From: Antedon mediterranea
Taxonomy: Eukaryota; Echinodermata; Crinoidea; Comatulida; Antedonidae
Reading direction: 5' to 3'
NCBI RefSeq assembly: GCF_964355755.1
Contig: NC_092672.1
Span: 4,030,001-4,094,000 of the forward strand
DNA: 64,000 nt
In this document: one piece after another, positions 9,901 to 19,159 of the stretch
How positions within the stretch are numbered: position 1 is the first letter of the stretch
How the letters are laid out: each line of letters begins with the position of its first letter
Program-made: the position numbers and the translations under genes
The notes under the pieces: model-generated
What the model saw: only the letters and a program-made list of their open reading frames with translations
Told to the model about the DNA's origin: nothing
The model's database searches: none

Positions 9901-11821
9901 TTTTTATAGCGCTAAACTACGCGGACGACAAATGACCTGGTTACCATGTGAAGTCGAAGCTCTTTCAATTGCCGCATCCACAAAACACTTTAGTCCATTT
10001 ATCATACAATCCGCACATCAGGCACACATTTTGACAGACAGTAAGCCATGTGTCCAAGCCTACGAAAAGTTGTGCAGAGGTGAATTCTCTGTGAGTCCTC
10101 GGGTTTCAACCTTCTTATCCACTGTTAGCCGCTATCACGCATCTGTTCACCACCTCGCAGGTTCCGCAAATATGCCGTCCGACTTCGGGAGCAGGAACGC
10201 ACAACCTTGTGACGCTCCTTCTTGCCAAATCTGCTCTTTTGTCCAACAAACCGAAGACTCTGTTGTTTTCCAAGTGAACATTAAAGACGTTATATCTGGC
10301 TCCACAAAGCTACCTTTCACTAGTCGTCCTGCCTGGCTGGCCATCCAGTCTGAATGTCCAGTCCTACGACGCACTCACGCTCACCTTTCTCAGGGTACTC
10401 GCCCCCACAAAAAAATCACAAACATTAAAGATGTCAAGCGCCTTCTACGATTTTCTACCATAGCCAAGGATGGTCTTTTGGTCGTTCGTAGGGATGAGCC
10501 ACTCGCACCCGTACGCGAATGTATTGTTGTTCCTCGTGATGTCCTCGAGGGCCTTCTCACAGCACTTCATCTGCGTTTTGACCACCCTTCGTGCCATCAG
10601 CTTAAAACGATCGTTCGTAGATATTTCTTCGCTCTCGACATGGATGCCTCTGTGGAGCGTATCTCAGCAAGATGTCACCACTGCGCTGCCCTTCGCTCTA
10701 TTCCACATACCGTTATCCCGCAGTCCACCGGAGACCCACCCGATGCAGTTGGTACCACCTTCGCTGCTGATGTAATTAAGCGTGAACGACAACTTATTCT
10801 AGTGATGCGAGAGTGTGTAACATCATTTACAGTCGCGTGCATTATCGACAGCGAACGTCACGACAGTCTACGAGACGGTTTAATCCGCCTTTGTATCGAG
10901 CTCAGGCCTCTTGACGGCCCACACGCTGTAATTCGCACCGACCCTGCTCCTGGATTTGCTTCGTTGGTCAGCGATAAGTTGTTAGCGCACCACAGAATAA
11001 TGATTGAGCTAGGAAGAACCAAAAACCCAAATAAGAATCCAATCGCCGAAAAGGCCGTACGTGAAGTAGAAGACGAACTTCTTACACAAGAACCCACTGG
11101 TGGATTAGTCACCCCAACTATGCTCAAAATTACTATGGCTTGCTTAAACTCTCGACTACGCTCATGTGGTCTCTCTTCTAGGGAGATGTGGACACAACGC
11201 GACCAGTTTACTAACGACCAAATTCCTCTGTCTGACAGTCAATTAATTATCTCACAGCACAAACGTCGTTTAGCCAATCATGCACATAGTGAAAGATCAA
11301 AGGCTCCAACGGGCCGTTTTCCAGCAAGCTCCGATATTGATGTTGGTGATCTTGTGTACGTCTTAGCCGATCGCAACAAGTCAAAGGCCCGTCATCGCTA
11401 TCTCGTAACGTCGGTTGATAACACTTGGTGCAATATCCGCAAATTTATCGGTTCTCAGTTACGTAGTACGGCGTACAAAGTCAAGCGTACGGAATGCTAC
11501 AAGGTTCCCTCGTCACCATCTCCTCGATCGCAACATTATTACCAAGAGGACTCGAACAGCGATGATGATTATCAAATTCCTGAGCCACCGCGTACAGAAA
11601 TACCTATTGAGCTGTCAACCCCAGCCGATCACGCTTACCAGGTTGATCCATTGCCTGCTGGTACCGACTCAGAGTTCTTAACTCCTGCTGCTTCTGATGA
11701 TGTCCGCCCTCTCACCGACCTTCATAAAGTCGTTATTCCACCACCAGTGATAGAACCCAGACGATCTACTCGCAGTCATCGCTTACCCACTCATCTTAAC
11801 GATTTTGTACTTGACAAGTGA
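6914..11821 (+). CDS. Gag-Pol polyprotein of the Gypsy-type retrotransposon
   Basis: A single 1,635-aa frame opens at ATG 6914, about 240 bp after the 5' LTR. Visible parts in order: gag region; zinc knuckle CX2CX9HX4C near residue 281, wider than the usual CX2CX4HX4C; aspartic protease with DSGAT near 373; reverse transcriptase with TTDLTNAFYQIPL near 754 and LADD near 820, in place of the usual Y/F-X-DD; RNase H with TDGA near 969, CEVEA near 1012 and TDS near 1039; integrase with an HHCC finger (H near 1219, CHHC near 1255) and a DDE triad (AADV near 1283, RTDPA near 1341, AEKAVREVE near 1378). There is no stop or frameshift between gag and pol, so a fused product cut by its own protease is likely. 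Base composition is richer in G+C than the flanks, as expected of a mobile gene. Confidence 0.93.
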   Translation: MAASNRAPKQWCLGKNETINTFENWRQNLMYTLTLDTKFANFLVEGFSWGKKTRASPLRGFTDDNGFEDNVANALSAQQKVTMLELMLGQIANYCPVISRNTIVKSSTSLPCIWQCIRLHYGFQSSGAHFLEFANISLGPDERPEDLYQRLLAFIDDNLLQADSVITHHNQPITEDEELTPSLENLLTLTWLRLVHPSLPQLVKQRYGTELRSRTLASIKPEISQAMTSLLEEIKTSDDTRVMRSAILPFQRPASLPSQPPRSRYPPKTFNTQTYNNKPNKCCPFCKQGGRPDRHFLSECKFLPERDRRYMARARAANIFDDDDSYCYEQDSTHVEDPNDPPSGSSSALRIQVRQSPYLEAFHGYNTVHITIDSGATGNMIRESTARLLGVQIKPSSQSAHQADGSSQLQVMGETNVTFTRDNKDLTFNGLVVKDLDVELLAGTPFMEQNDISIRPAKRQVVMADGTTYIYGSLPTTLSECHSIRRAHVLRAPSTRTVIWPGSYIELSLPNDLTDIDTVAIEPRVDAPISKTSLPSHVWPEPRIISCVAGRIRIPNLSDEPKVLSRNEQFCQASPVFTPNLPDTSSSPIKPPKLSTTTVHTCFSDSIKLDPDSILPRNILEQFTSLHKEYDDIFNPSFKGYNGAVGPFVATVNMGPVQPPQRKGRLPQYARDKLLELQHKFDELETLGVFARPEDVGVAVEYLNPSFLVKKPNGGSRLVTSFADVGRYSKPQPSLMPDVDSTLLKIGQWKYIITTDLTNAFYQIPLSKPSMKYCGIVTPFHGVRVYTRCAMGMPGSETALEELLSRVVGDFLEEGSATKLADDLYCGGNTVEEVLNVWRRILHALSNSGLHLSATKTVICPKTTNILGWIWSQGTLRASSHRISTLSSCPRPVTVTGLRSFIGAFKMLSRVLPRCAPILSPLEAAVAGRQSQEKIDWSDELLASFASAQSILNSPHTIAIPRASDQLWIVTDGAVKKYGIASTLYVSRDSKPLLAGFYSAKLRGRQMTWLPCEVEALSIAASTKHFSPFIIQSAHQAHILTDSKPCVQAYEKLCRGEFSVSPRVSTFLSTVSRYHASVHHLAGSANMPSDFGSRNAQPCDAPSCQICSFVQQTEDSVVFQVNIKDVISGSTKLPFTSRPAWLAIQSECPVLRRTHAHLSQGTRPHKKITNIKDVKRLLRFSTIAKDGLLVVRRDEPLAPVRECIVVPRDVLEGLLTALHLRFDHPSCHQLKTIVRRYFFALDMDASVERISARCHHCAALRSIPHTVIPQSTGDPPDAVGTTFAADVIKRERQLILVMRECVTSFTVACIIDSERHDSLRDGLIRLCIELRPLDGPHAVIRTDPAPGFASLVSDKLLAHHRIMIELGRTKNPNKNPIAEKAVREVEDELLTQEPTGGLVTPTMLKITMACLNSRLRSCGLSSREMWTQRDQFTNDQIPLSDSQLIISQHKRRLANHAHSERSKAPTGRFPASSDIDVGDLVYVLADRNKSKARHRYLVTSVDNTWCNIRKFIGSQLRSTAYKVKRTECYKVPSSPSPRSQHYYQEDSNSDDDYQIPEPPRTEIPIELSTPADHAYQVDPLPAGTDSEFLTPAASDDVRPLTDLHKVVIPPPVIEPRRSTRSHRLPTHLNDFVLDK

Positions 11822-11999
11822 TTCCTGATAAGTATTGTGGGGCAGAATAATCCCCAAGCTGGAGGGCAGTCTACCCGATGAAAGCTCGTTTTTCAATTTT
11901 TTATATTTGATTCACAGTTTGTCCCGATTTGCCGTTTTTGTTGTTGACTTTGTTTTTTTTTGAGAAAAGAAAAAAAAAAAAAAAAAAAAAGGTAGTCAC

Positions 12000-12180
12000 G
12001 CCAGTTTGGCTGTTATGTCACGTACGGCGCTCCATATGAGCCCCCTCGTTGTTGTTGTTTTACATACGAATGTTTACTGTTTGCTTTGTTAATAAAGTTA
12101 CATTATTGTTATACCTCAAGTATCGGTTATTCAGTTGTATTATCTGTGTGAGTATTGTCTATATTATTACCAAGTTGGCG
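12000..12180 (+). repeat. 3' LTR of the Gypsy-type element
   Basis: Identical to the 5' LTR. It is preceded by the A/G-rich tract at about 11961-11992, the likely polypurine primer, although GGTAGTCAC separates the tract from the LTR. Confidence 0.9.
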
Positions 12181-12184
12181 TAGC

Positions 12185-12630
12185 ATGAAGAACAATCTTC
12201 AAATGAATTCTGATAATGATGATTTACTTCATGGCGAATCTGTGTTGTTGTTATAAGTCAGTTTCTCTAATCCAATCAAAGTTATCAAACTGTAAAAATA
12301 GAAAATATTATTATTATTATTATGTAATAATTAAAATGTCTAAATCAAAAATAAAAACTTAATATTGACTATTACAACATAATCTACATGAAGAGCCTTA
12401 AACAAAGGATAAATTATATTCATATTTGACTACAGTAAGGAAAAAAATATGTAACCATCACATCATATTTTGTTTTACATTAATGGGACGAATTATATTA
12501 ATATTTGAATACAGTAAGAAATATGTAACCATAACATCATATTTTGTTTTACATACTACTGTAATGGGACAAATTATATTAATATTTGGCTGGATTAAGT
12601 ATTACAATATATGCTCTTCAGTGTAATAAC
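12185..12630. other. Duplicon sequence between the Gypsy element and C1q gene 1
   Basis: It continues the intergenic block and matches 32172-32580 and about 45190-45480. It holds an ATT microsatellite near 12308 and two imperfect tandem copies of an AT-rich 60-70-bp unit (CAGTAAGAAATATGTAAYCAT...TGTTTTACAT). The ORF 12426-12626 is this repeat and not a gene. Confidence 0.55.
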
Positions 12631-12635
12631 TGACA

Positions 12636-13182
12636 TGTGTGCGCATACACACTTTTTAAGAAACATGAAGCATCAAGTTGATTGACGTTCAGAAATAGAC
12701 CAATCGGAATCTTCCTATCATTTTACCTGATGGGAAGAATTATTAATTATCTATGTTCACATGTGAGAGGGAGGTAGTTTATTGAACTTGAACAAAAACT
12801 GCGGAAGTCATCGGATATTTAAGTTTCGATTAGTATTCAGATTTGAATAGTTCCCTTTCCTAATGTTATTGTTGAGCAAAGAGCCGGTCTAATAAATGAT
12901 AACCACATGTACATGTACTTGTTTGTTTGGAAAAAAACATTTAACAAGTTCGAAAGTCATGGGAATTGAATGATATGTCCTTTACATTGTGGTATAATAT
13001 TAGCAAATGGACCAATCAGGGAATCTTCGATTGCAAAATCACAACATATTGATTACACGTGAGGAACAGATTTCATCTATAAAAGTCGAGTGAATATTGA
13101 AACTGGATTTATTCATACAAAAGCAGATGACAGGGAAACATCCAGTTTACATATCAACAGAAAAGACATCCAGTAAACAACA
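12636..13182 (+). promoter_or_regulatory. Promoter and 5' UTR of C1q-like gene 1
   Basis: The TATA box TATAAAA is at 13078-13084. A CCAAT-type box (GACCAATCGG) is near 12698, a second CCAATCAGG near 13011, and a TGCGCA-centred near-palindrome (GTGTGCGCATACAC) near 12637. All are conserved ahead of the other five genes. Transcription should start near 13110. An upstream ATG at 13127 opens a 25-codon uORF across the splice junction, ending at TGA over the internal ATG of exon 2. Confidence 0.7.
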
Positions 13183-14846
13183 ATGTATCTCCGGTAAGTA
13201 AATTGTTATTTAATGTTTTAATAATATTTAGGATGATATTTGGTGCTACTGTACTTTAGCACTGCTACTCTGTACTTTGACATTACTGTCTTTTACTGTA
13301 GTACTGATTTGTTAGAATTCTGTAACCTTCCTTGTATATGTTGGCTGTGGGAAGGAAAAAACAATATTAAAACACACAGAAGGTACAATATGGGTATACT
13401 CTAGTTAGGAATGCAATACAACTGAAGACATTTAATACAAGTCAATTTCTGTTTAAATATTCTTTTACCATTAATGTTCTATTTAGCATATCTGAAATCA
13501 TTTTTTTTTATACATTAACATTTTGTCACCGATTATTGTAAGGTAAACTGGAGTCCATTCTAAACACAGTGAAATGAGCTGTTAGGAGCTCAATGTTATA
13601 AGACATTATGTGATAGGCTGGCCAATTCCTTTCCATGCCGTATTATGCTTCCTAACATTTTCAATCAGGTACTCATTTACAGCTGACCTGTTCTTATTGG
13701 GAAATTAACTTGGGTCTTATTATCATATTCAAACATCTTGTTTGGCTTAGTTTTGTTTTTTCCTTGTACAACTGGACAGCCAGACCGCTTCTTGGTCCTG
13801 AGAATCGTATGTAGGCTGTGAAATAAAAGGGTTGCAGAATGCTGGCTGATGATGACATCATGATCAGTGTGCAAAACATACTTTGACGAAACTCTGACTA
13901 ATGGATTGCAACCTTTTTTTTAAATGAAAGGGGTATTTTTATAAATATGGTAGATTGGAAGAGTGCAATTATTACTAAAAATTTTTAGAGGGGAAAAAGT
14001 TAACTTACAGTTTTTATATTGAATTTCAGATTTAATATGATGTTAACAATTGTGATACAGATTAGTATAATCTATGTCATCAAATCAGCAGCTCAAACCA
14101 ATTCTGAAGCTTGTAATAGCTGTTGTACAGCTGGGGTTCCTGGCATTCCAGGAAATCATGGTAATCCAGGTGCAATAGGGCCACAAGGAATGAATGGAAT
14201 ACAAGGAATGAAAGGAGAACAAGGAATTAATGGAGAACAAGGAATTAATGGAGAACAAGGAATTAATGGAGAACAAGGAATAAAAGGAGAACAAGGATTG
14301 AATGGAGAACAAGGAATGAAAGGAGATAATGGAAGCAATGGCTTAGATGGGATTCCTGGTAAATTAGGACCAAAAGGACCTCAAGGCCTCATTGGACTAC
14401 CAGGTGCAAATGGTGTAAAAGGAGAAAAGGGTGAACAAGCTAGTCAGCAGAAATCTGCTTTTTCAGTAGTTTTTACATCAAACCCAGGTCGTCATGCCGT
14501 TAGCCCAATGAAGTATAACACAATAATTACAAATGTAGGAAATCCCTACAACAAAGAAACAGGCAAGTTTGTCTGTGCAATTCCAGGTGTTTATGTATTC
14601 CAGGTGACATCAATGAAATCAAGTGGTAGTGGTAAAATTCTAACAGCAATCAAGAAAAATGGGAATATTCAAATGACCACAAGGATGGATGCTGCTGGGT
14701 ATAATTCTGCAAGTACAATGGTGGTTCTTGATCTGATATCAGGTGATCAAGTATGGACTGAGCCATATAATTCAGGCACTAACTATTACCAAAGTGACAG
14801 CAACAGATACTGCTCATTTTCTGGTTTCTTACTTTATGCAGCATAA
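13183..14846 (+). CDS. Collagen-C1q domain secreted protein 1
   Basis: Exon 1 is 13183-13193 (ATG TAT CTC CG), followed by GTAAGT. Exon 2 is 14030-14846 after TTTCAG, and the split codon CG|A gives MYLRFNMM. The product is 275 aa: signal peptide to about residue 25 (hydrophobic core [14 protein letters not shown]), Cys 32, 35 and 36, an unbroken Gly-X-Y collagen stretch 39-140 (34 triplets, many GEQ/GIN/GMK), and a C1q domain about 145-275 with [25 protein letters not shown] and a [10 protein letters not shown] end. In this family collagen stems trimerise and C1q heads bind ligands, so a secreted oligomeric lectin is likely. A candidate poly(A) signal lies at 15257. The six paralogues vary in stem length and in a short loop near the C terminus. 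Confidence 0.9.
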
Positions 14847-15840
14847 AGTAAACATACAAATACATGTATTGCTTTAATTAATTAATTTGCAAATACCGGT
14901 AAGCATAAAAAAAAGGGTAAAAAATCAGACTTTGAATACTGTAGGCTATTTTGCAGTTTTAATTAATCACTTCCATAGAAGAACAAATGTTAAAAATAAT
15001 GCTTTTACTTATAAAAAAAAACCAAATATACAGTTAAATTTAACCACAAACCCATTGGCTGGCAGGAAATTCACCTATTTCCACCCCAACACCCCCCCCC
15101 CCCCCACCCATTTTTGGTCAAAGTAAATAACTATTACATTAACATTTTCTTTTAGAAAGGTTAGTGATTTTTTATGTCAATTTTACTTACCAGTTAAAAA
15201 ATTATAGATTTAACATTTATTTCTTTCAAACTAAATTTTTGTAAGTATATTTTAGAAATAAAAATATTAATATTCCATATTTTGAGTGGATCATTATGTT
15301 GAACTATGAACTATATATGGTATAATTGTTTATGTGAGGTGAGAAAGTTGGATAAAAATCAAATTACCTTTTTTTAAAGTTTTGAATTCTTTGCTTGGCA
15401 CACTTTATTTGATAAAATTCATATGAATCATAATATTGTTCATGACGACACTGGAAACCAGTTTGTTACAACTTGACATATAACTTTGCATAAATACAAA
15501 ACAGAACTGAATGTTAGAGGAAACAATAAATTCTGATAAAAAGAATATTTGACATACTACAAAAATGCGCTAAACATAAAAGAAAACTTGACAAAATGGT
15601 AAAAAATACTTGGGAGGATTTTGAAAACTATGAAAACTAGAGAAACAAAAAAACCTCCAAAATATTTAGACGAATTATATACCAAAGAAGAAGAAGCTTA
15701 AAAACAGGAAAAATCATATTCATATTGAGTACAGTAAGAAACAAAATATGTAAACATCACATCATATTTTGTTTTACATACTACTGTAATAGGACAAATT
15801 ATATTTATTTGGCTGGAGTAAGTATTACAATGTATGCTCT
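14847..15840. other. 3' flank of C1q gene 1, no further gene
   Basis: It contains a degraded TTAAAGATGTATTGTCC-family MITE (about 14925-15180, with a C run at 15093), the candidate poly(A) signal, and a conserved block near 15390-15480 (GAATTCTTTGCTTGGCACAC...CAGTTTGTTACAACTTGACA) found downstream of every C1q copy. Short ORFs here do not recur in the paralogues. Confidence 0.55.
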
Positions 15841-15857
15841 TCAGTGTAAGAACTGAC

Positions 15858-16366
15858 ATGTGTGCGCATACACACTTTTTAAGAAACATGAAGCATCAAG
15901 TTGATTGACGTTCAGAAATAGACCAATCAGCATCTTCCTATTATTTTACCTAATGGGAAGAATTATTAATTATCTATGTTCACATATGGGAGGGAGGTAT
16001 AGTTTATTTAACTTCACAAAAACTGCGGAAGTCATCGGATATTGAAGTTCCGATTAGTAATCCGGTTTGAATAGTTCCCTTTCCTAATGTTATTATAACA
16101 CAAAGAGCCGGTCTAATAAAGGTACTTAACAAGTTCGAAAGTCGTGGGAATCGCATGATATGTCCTTTACATTATGGTATAATATCAGAAAATGGACAAA
16201 TTAGGGAATTTTCGATTGCAAAATAACAACATATTGTTTACACGTGAGGAACAGATTTCATCTATAAAAGTCGAGTGAAAATTGAAACTGGATTTATTCA
16301 TACAACAGCAGATGACAGGAAACATCCCGTTTACAGATCAACAGAAAAGACATTCAGAAAACAACA
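15858..16366 (+). promoter_or_regulatory. Promoter and 5' UTR of C1q-like gene 2
   Basis: The TATA box is at 16263-16269, the CCAAT box GACCAATCAG at 15921, and the TGCGCA near-palindrome at about 15862. A one-base deletion after the upstream ATG (near 16312) shifts the uORF frame, so it ends just after the splice junction instead of over the exon-2 ATG as in the other copies. Confidence 0.65.
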
Positions 16367-17958
16367 ATGTATCTCCGGTAAGTAAATTGTTCTTTAAGCT
16401 TTTAATAATATTTAGGATGATATTTGGTGCTACTGTACTTTAGCACTGCTACTCTGTACTTTGACATTACTGTCTTTTACTGTAGTACTGATTTGTTAGA
16501 ATTCTGTAACCTTCCTTGAACATGTTGGCGGTGGGAAGGAAAAAACAATATTAAAACACACAGAAGGTACAATATGAGTCGTGTGTACTCCAGTTAGGAA
16601 TGCAATACAACTGAAGATCATTTGATACAAATCAATTTGATGTGAAATTATTGTAAGGTAAAGTGGAGTCTTGTGTTCATTCTGAACAAAGTGGGATGCG
16701 CTGTTAGGAGCTCAAGGTAATAAGCCTTAGCACAATTCCTTTCCATGCTGCCTATCCTTCCTAGCATTTTCAGGTACTCATTTACAGCTGAGTTGACTGG
16801 TAGTTGTTTTTATCTGGAAATTAATTTGGGTCTTTCTGTATGATAGTTCAACCACTTGGCTACTAAACTTCAACAAATTATTATATAATACAGTAATACC
16901 ACATTCAAAACTTGGGCTGAGTCATGTTGTTTCCTTGTACAGTCAGGATCCTTCTTGTTCCTGGCCAGGAACAAGAAGGAGCCTGTGAAATAAAAGGGTT
17001 GCAGAATGCTGGCTCGATAATGATCAGTGTGCAAAATATACTTTGACAAAACCCTGCTTGATAATGATTAATTGATTGCAATCTTTTTAAAAATTAAAAA
17101 AAAAGGGTACTTTTATATGTTTATAGCTTAACTTAAGTATGGTAGATAAAGAGTGCAATTAAAGAGGGAAACGGTTAACACACTGTTGTTATATTGAATT
17201 TCAGACTTAATATGATGTTAACAATTGTGATACAGATTAGTATAATCTATGTCATCAAATCAGCAGCTCAAACCAATTCTGAAGCTTTTAATAGCTGTTG
17301 TACAGCTGGGGTTCCTGGCATTCCAGGAAATCACGGAAATCCAGGTGCAGCAGGGCCACAAGGAATGAGTGGAGTGAAAGGAGAACAAGGAATGAATGGA
17401 GAACAAGGAATGAAAGGAGAACAAGGAATGAAAGGAGATAATGGAAGGAATGGCTTAGATGGGACTCCTGGAAAGTTAGGACCAACTGGACCTCAAGGTA
17501 TTGTTGGACTACCAGGTACAAATGGTGTAAAAGGAGAAAAGGGTGAACAATCTATTCAGCAGAAATCTTCCTTTTCAGTAGTTTTTACATCATCCCCAGG
17601 TCGTCATGACACTAGCCCAATGAAGTATGACACAATAATTACAGATGTAGGAAATCACTACAACAAAGAAACAGGAAAGTTTGTCTGTGCAATTCCAGGT
17701 ATTTATGTTTTCCAGGTGACATCAATGAAATCAAGTGGTAGTGGTAAAATTTTAACAAGAATCATGAAAAATGGCAATATTCAAATGTCTGCATGGATGA
17801 GTGCCTCTGGGTATAATTCTGTAAGCACAATGGTGGTTCTTGATCTGGTATCAGGTGATCAAGTATGGACTCAGCCATATAATTCAGCCTACAACTATTA
17901 CTACAGTGACAGTGGAAGATACTGCTCATTCTCTGGTTTCTTACTTTATGCAGCATAA
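16367..17958 (+). CDS. Collagen-C1q domain secreted protein 2
   Basis: Exon 1 is 16367-16377 and exon 2 is 17205-17958. Splicing gives 254 aa beginning MYLRLNMM. The collagen stem is the shortest type (27 triplets, residues 39-119) and the C1q domain runs about 124-254. Residue 32 is Phe where most paralogues have the first Cys of the CNSCC cluster, so one potential interchain disulfide is missing. The intron carries the 32-bp palindrome at 16949-16980 shared with genes 4 and 6. Together with near-identical introns and C1q domains, this groups 2, 4 and 6 as the youngest subfamily. Variable loop residues are YNSAY and SDSG. Confidence 0.9.
16949..16980. repeat. 32-bp perfect palindrome in intron 1 of C1q gene 2
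   Basis: The half-site is TCCTTCTTGTTCCTGG followed by its reverse complement. Identical palindromes are at 37103-37134 and 52772-52803. Genes 1, 3 and 5 have only one arm-like sequence here. It may form a cruciform or an intronic RNA hairpin. Confidence 0.9.
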
Positions 17959-18880
17959 AGCAAACATATACAAATACTTGTAATGTTTTAAACAATTAAT
18001 TTGCAAATAGGCATCTAGAAGTCAAACTATATAAATGACACAAGCTAAATTTAATATTATATTATTTTTTCAATTATTGATTATTTCTGCTTCAGATGCA
18101 ACAGTTTAGATGAATGATGTCAATTTTACCAGTTAAAAAATTATAGATATAACATTTATTTCATTTGAAGAACTAAATTGTTTAAATACATTGTTAGAAA
18201 TAAAAATATTAATATTCAGTATTTTAAGTAAATCTATGTTATGTTGAACTATGCAGGCGGTTCAATTTCTTTTGGCCTACTGTATTCACACTCAAATCAG
18301 TCCTAAATCAGGAAGGTTTTAGTAAATTCATCCACTACAATTCTAAGTTAATTAATGAAAGACTGTCAACACTCAGTAGTGTGACATTTGACCTGCAACT
18401 TTTAAAACAGGTTTTACACATTTATTAACCCATGGCTGGTAGACTGCACAAAGATTATACTTAGAAATATATCAGTATGGGTAACTCAATCAAAGCCTCT
18501 TCTTTTTTTTTTGGTTGAGTTTTGAATTCTTTCCTTGGCACACTTTACTTATAAAATTCATATGAATCGCAATATTGCTCATAACGACACCGAAACCAGT
18601 TTGTTACAACTCGACATATATAACTTTTGCATAAAATACAAAACGGAACTGAACGTTAGGGGAAACAATAAATTCTGATAAAAAGAATGAAATATTTGAC
18701 ATACTACAAAAAATGCACTAAACATAAAAGAAAACATGACAAAATGGTAAAAAATACTGAAGAGGATTCTGAAAACTATGAAAACTAGAGAAATAAAACA
18801 CCTCCAAAATATTTAGACGAACTTATATACCAATGAAATATGAAGAGGCTTAAAAACAGGATCAATCATATTAATATTGA
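17959..18880. other. 3' flank of C1q gene 2, gene-free
   Basis: Closely matches 53782-54420 downstream of gene 6, including the poly(A)-like AATAAA and the AATTCTTTCCTTGGCACAC block. No coding signal is seen. Confidence 0.6.
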
Positions 18881-19159
18881 CTACAGTAAGAAACAAAATA
18901 TGTAAATGTCAAATTTACATATTTTTTTTTACATTCTGTATGTACCGGTAATAGGATGAATTATATTAATATTAGAATACAGTAAGAAATATGTAAACAA
19001 CATTTACATATTCTGTTTTACATAATTAATACTGTATGTGGGAAAAATTATATAAATATTTTACTACATTTACATATTTTGTTTTAATACTGTAATGGGA
19101 CAAATTATATTTATATTTGGCTGGAGTAAGTATTACAATATATGCTCTTCAGTGTAATA

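Larger units (their letters stand above)
6490..12180 (+). mobile_element. Full-length Ty3/Gypsy-type LTR retrotransposon
   Basis: The 5,691-bp element is bounded by 181-bp direct repeats (6490-6670 and 12000-12180) that read identical throughout. The 4-bp target duplication TAGC is at 6486-6489 and 12181-12184. The sister duplicon has the empty site (TTCACATAGCATGAAG at 32161-32176). A primer site directly follows the 5' LTR and an A/G-rich tract precedes the 3' LTR. One uninterrupted gag-pol frame lies between and there is no envelope ORF. RNase H before integrase fits the Ty3/Gypsy order. Identical LTRs plus an open frame mean a recent insertion that may still be competent. Confidence 0.93.

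Noticed and set aside
7626-11681. Other-frame ORFs inside gag-pol
   Set aside because: Shadows of the 1,635-aa frame.
14019-14030. MNFRF start of the unspliced C1q ORFs
   Set aside because: These codons lie in the intron before TTTCAG and do not begin with ATG; the mini-exon start MYLR is conserved with a consensus donor.
14085-14338. Minus-strand ORFs antisense to collagen exons (and the same at 17.3, 23.4, 37.4, 47.5 and 53.1 kb)
   Set aside because: Mirror frames of the Gly-X-Y repeats; low complexity (SLFSI / SFLVL) and no independent support.
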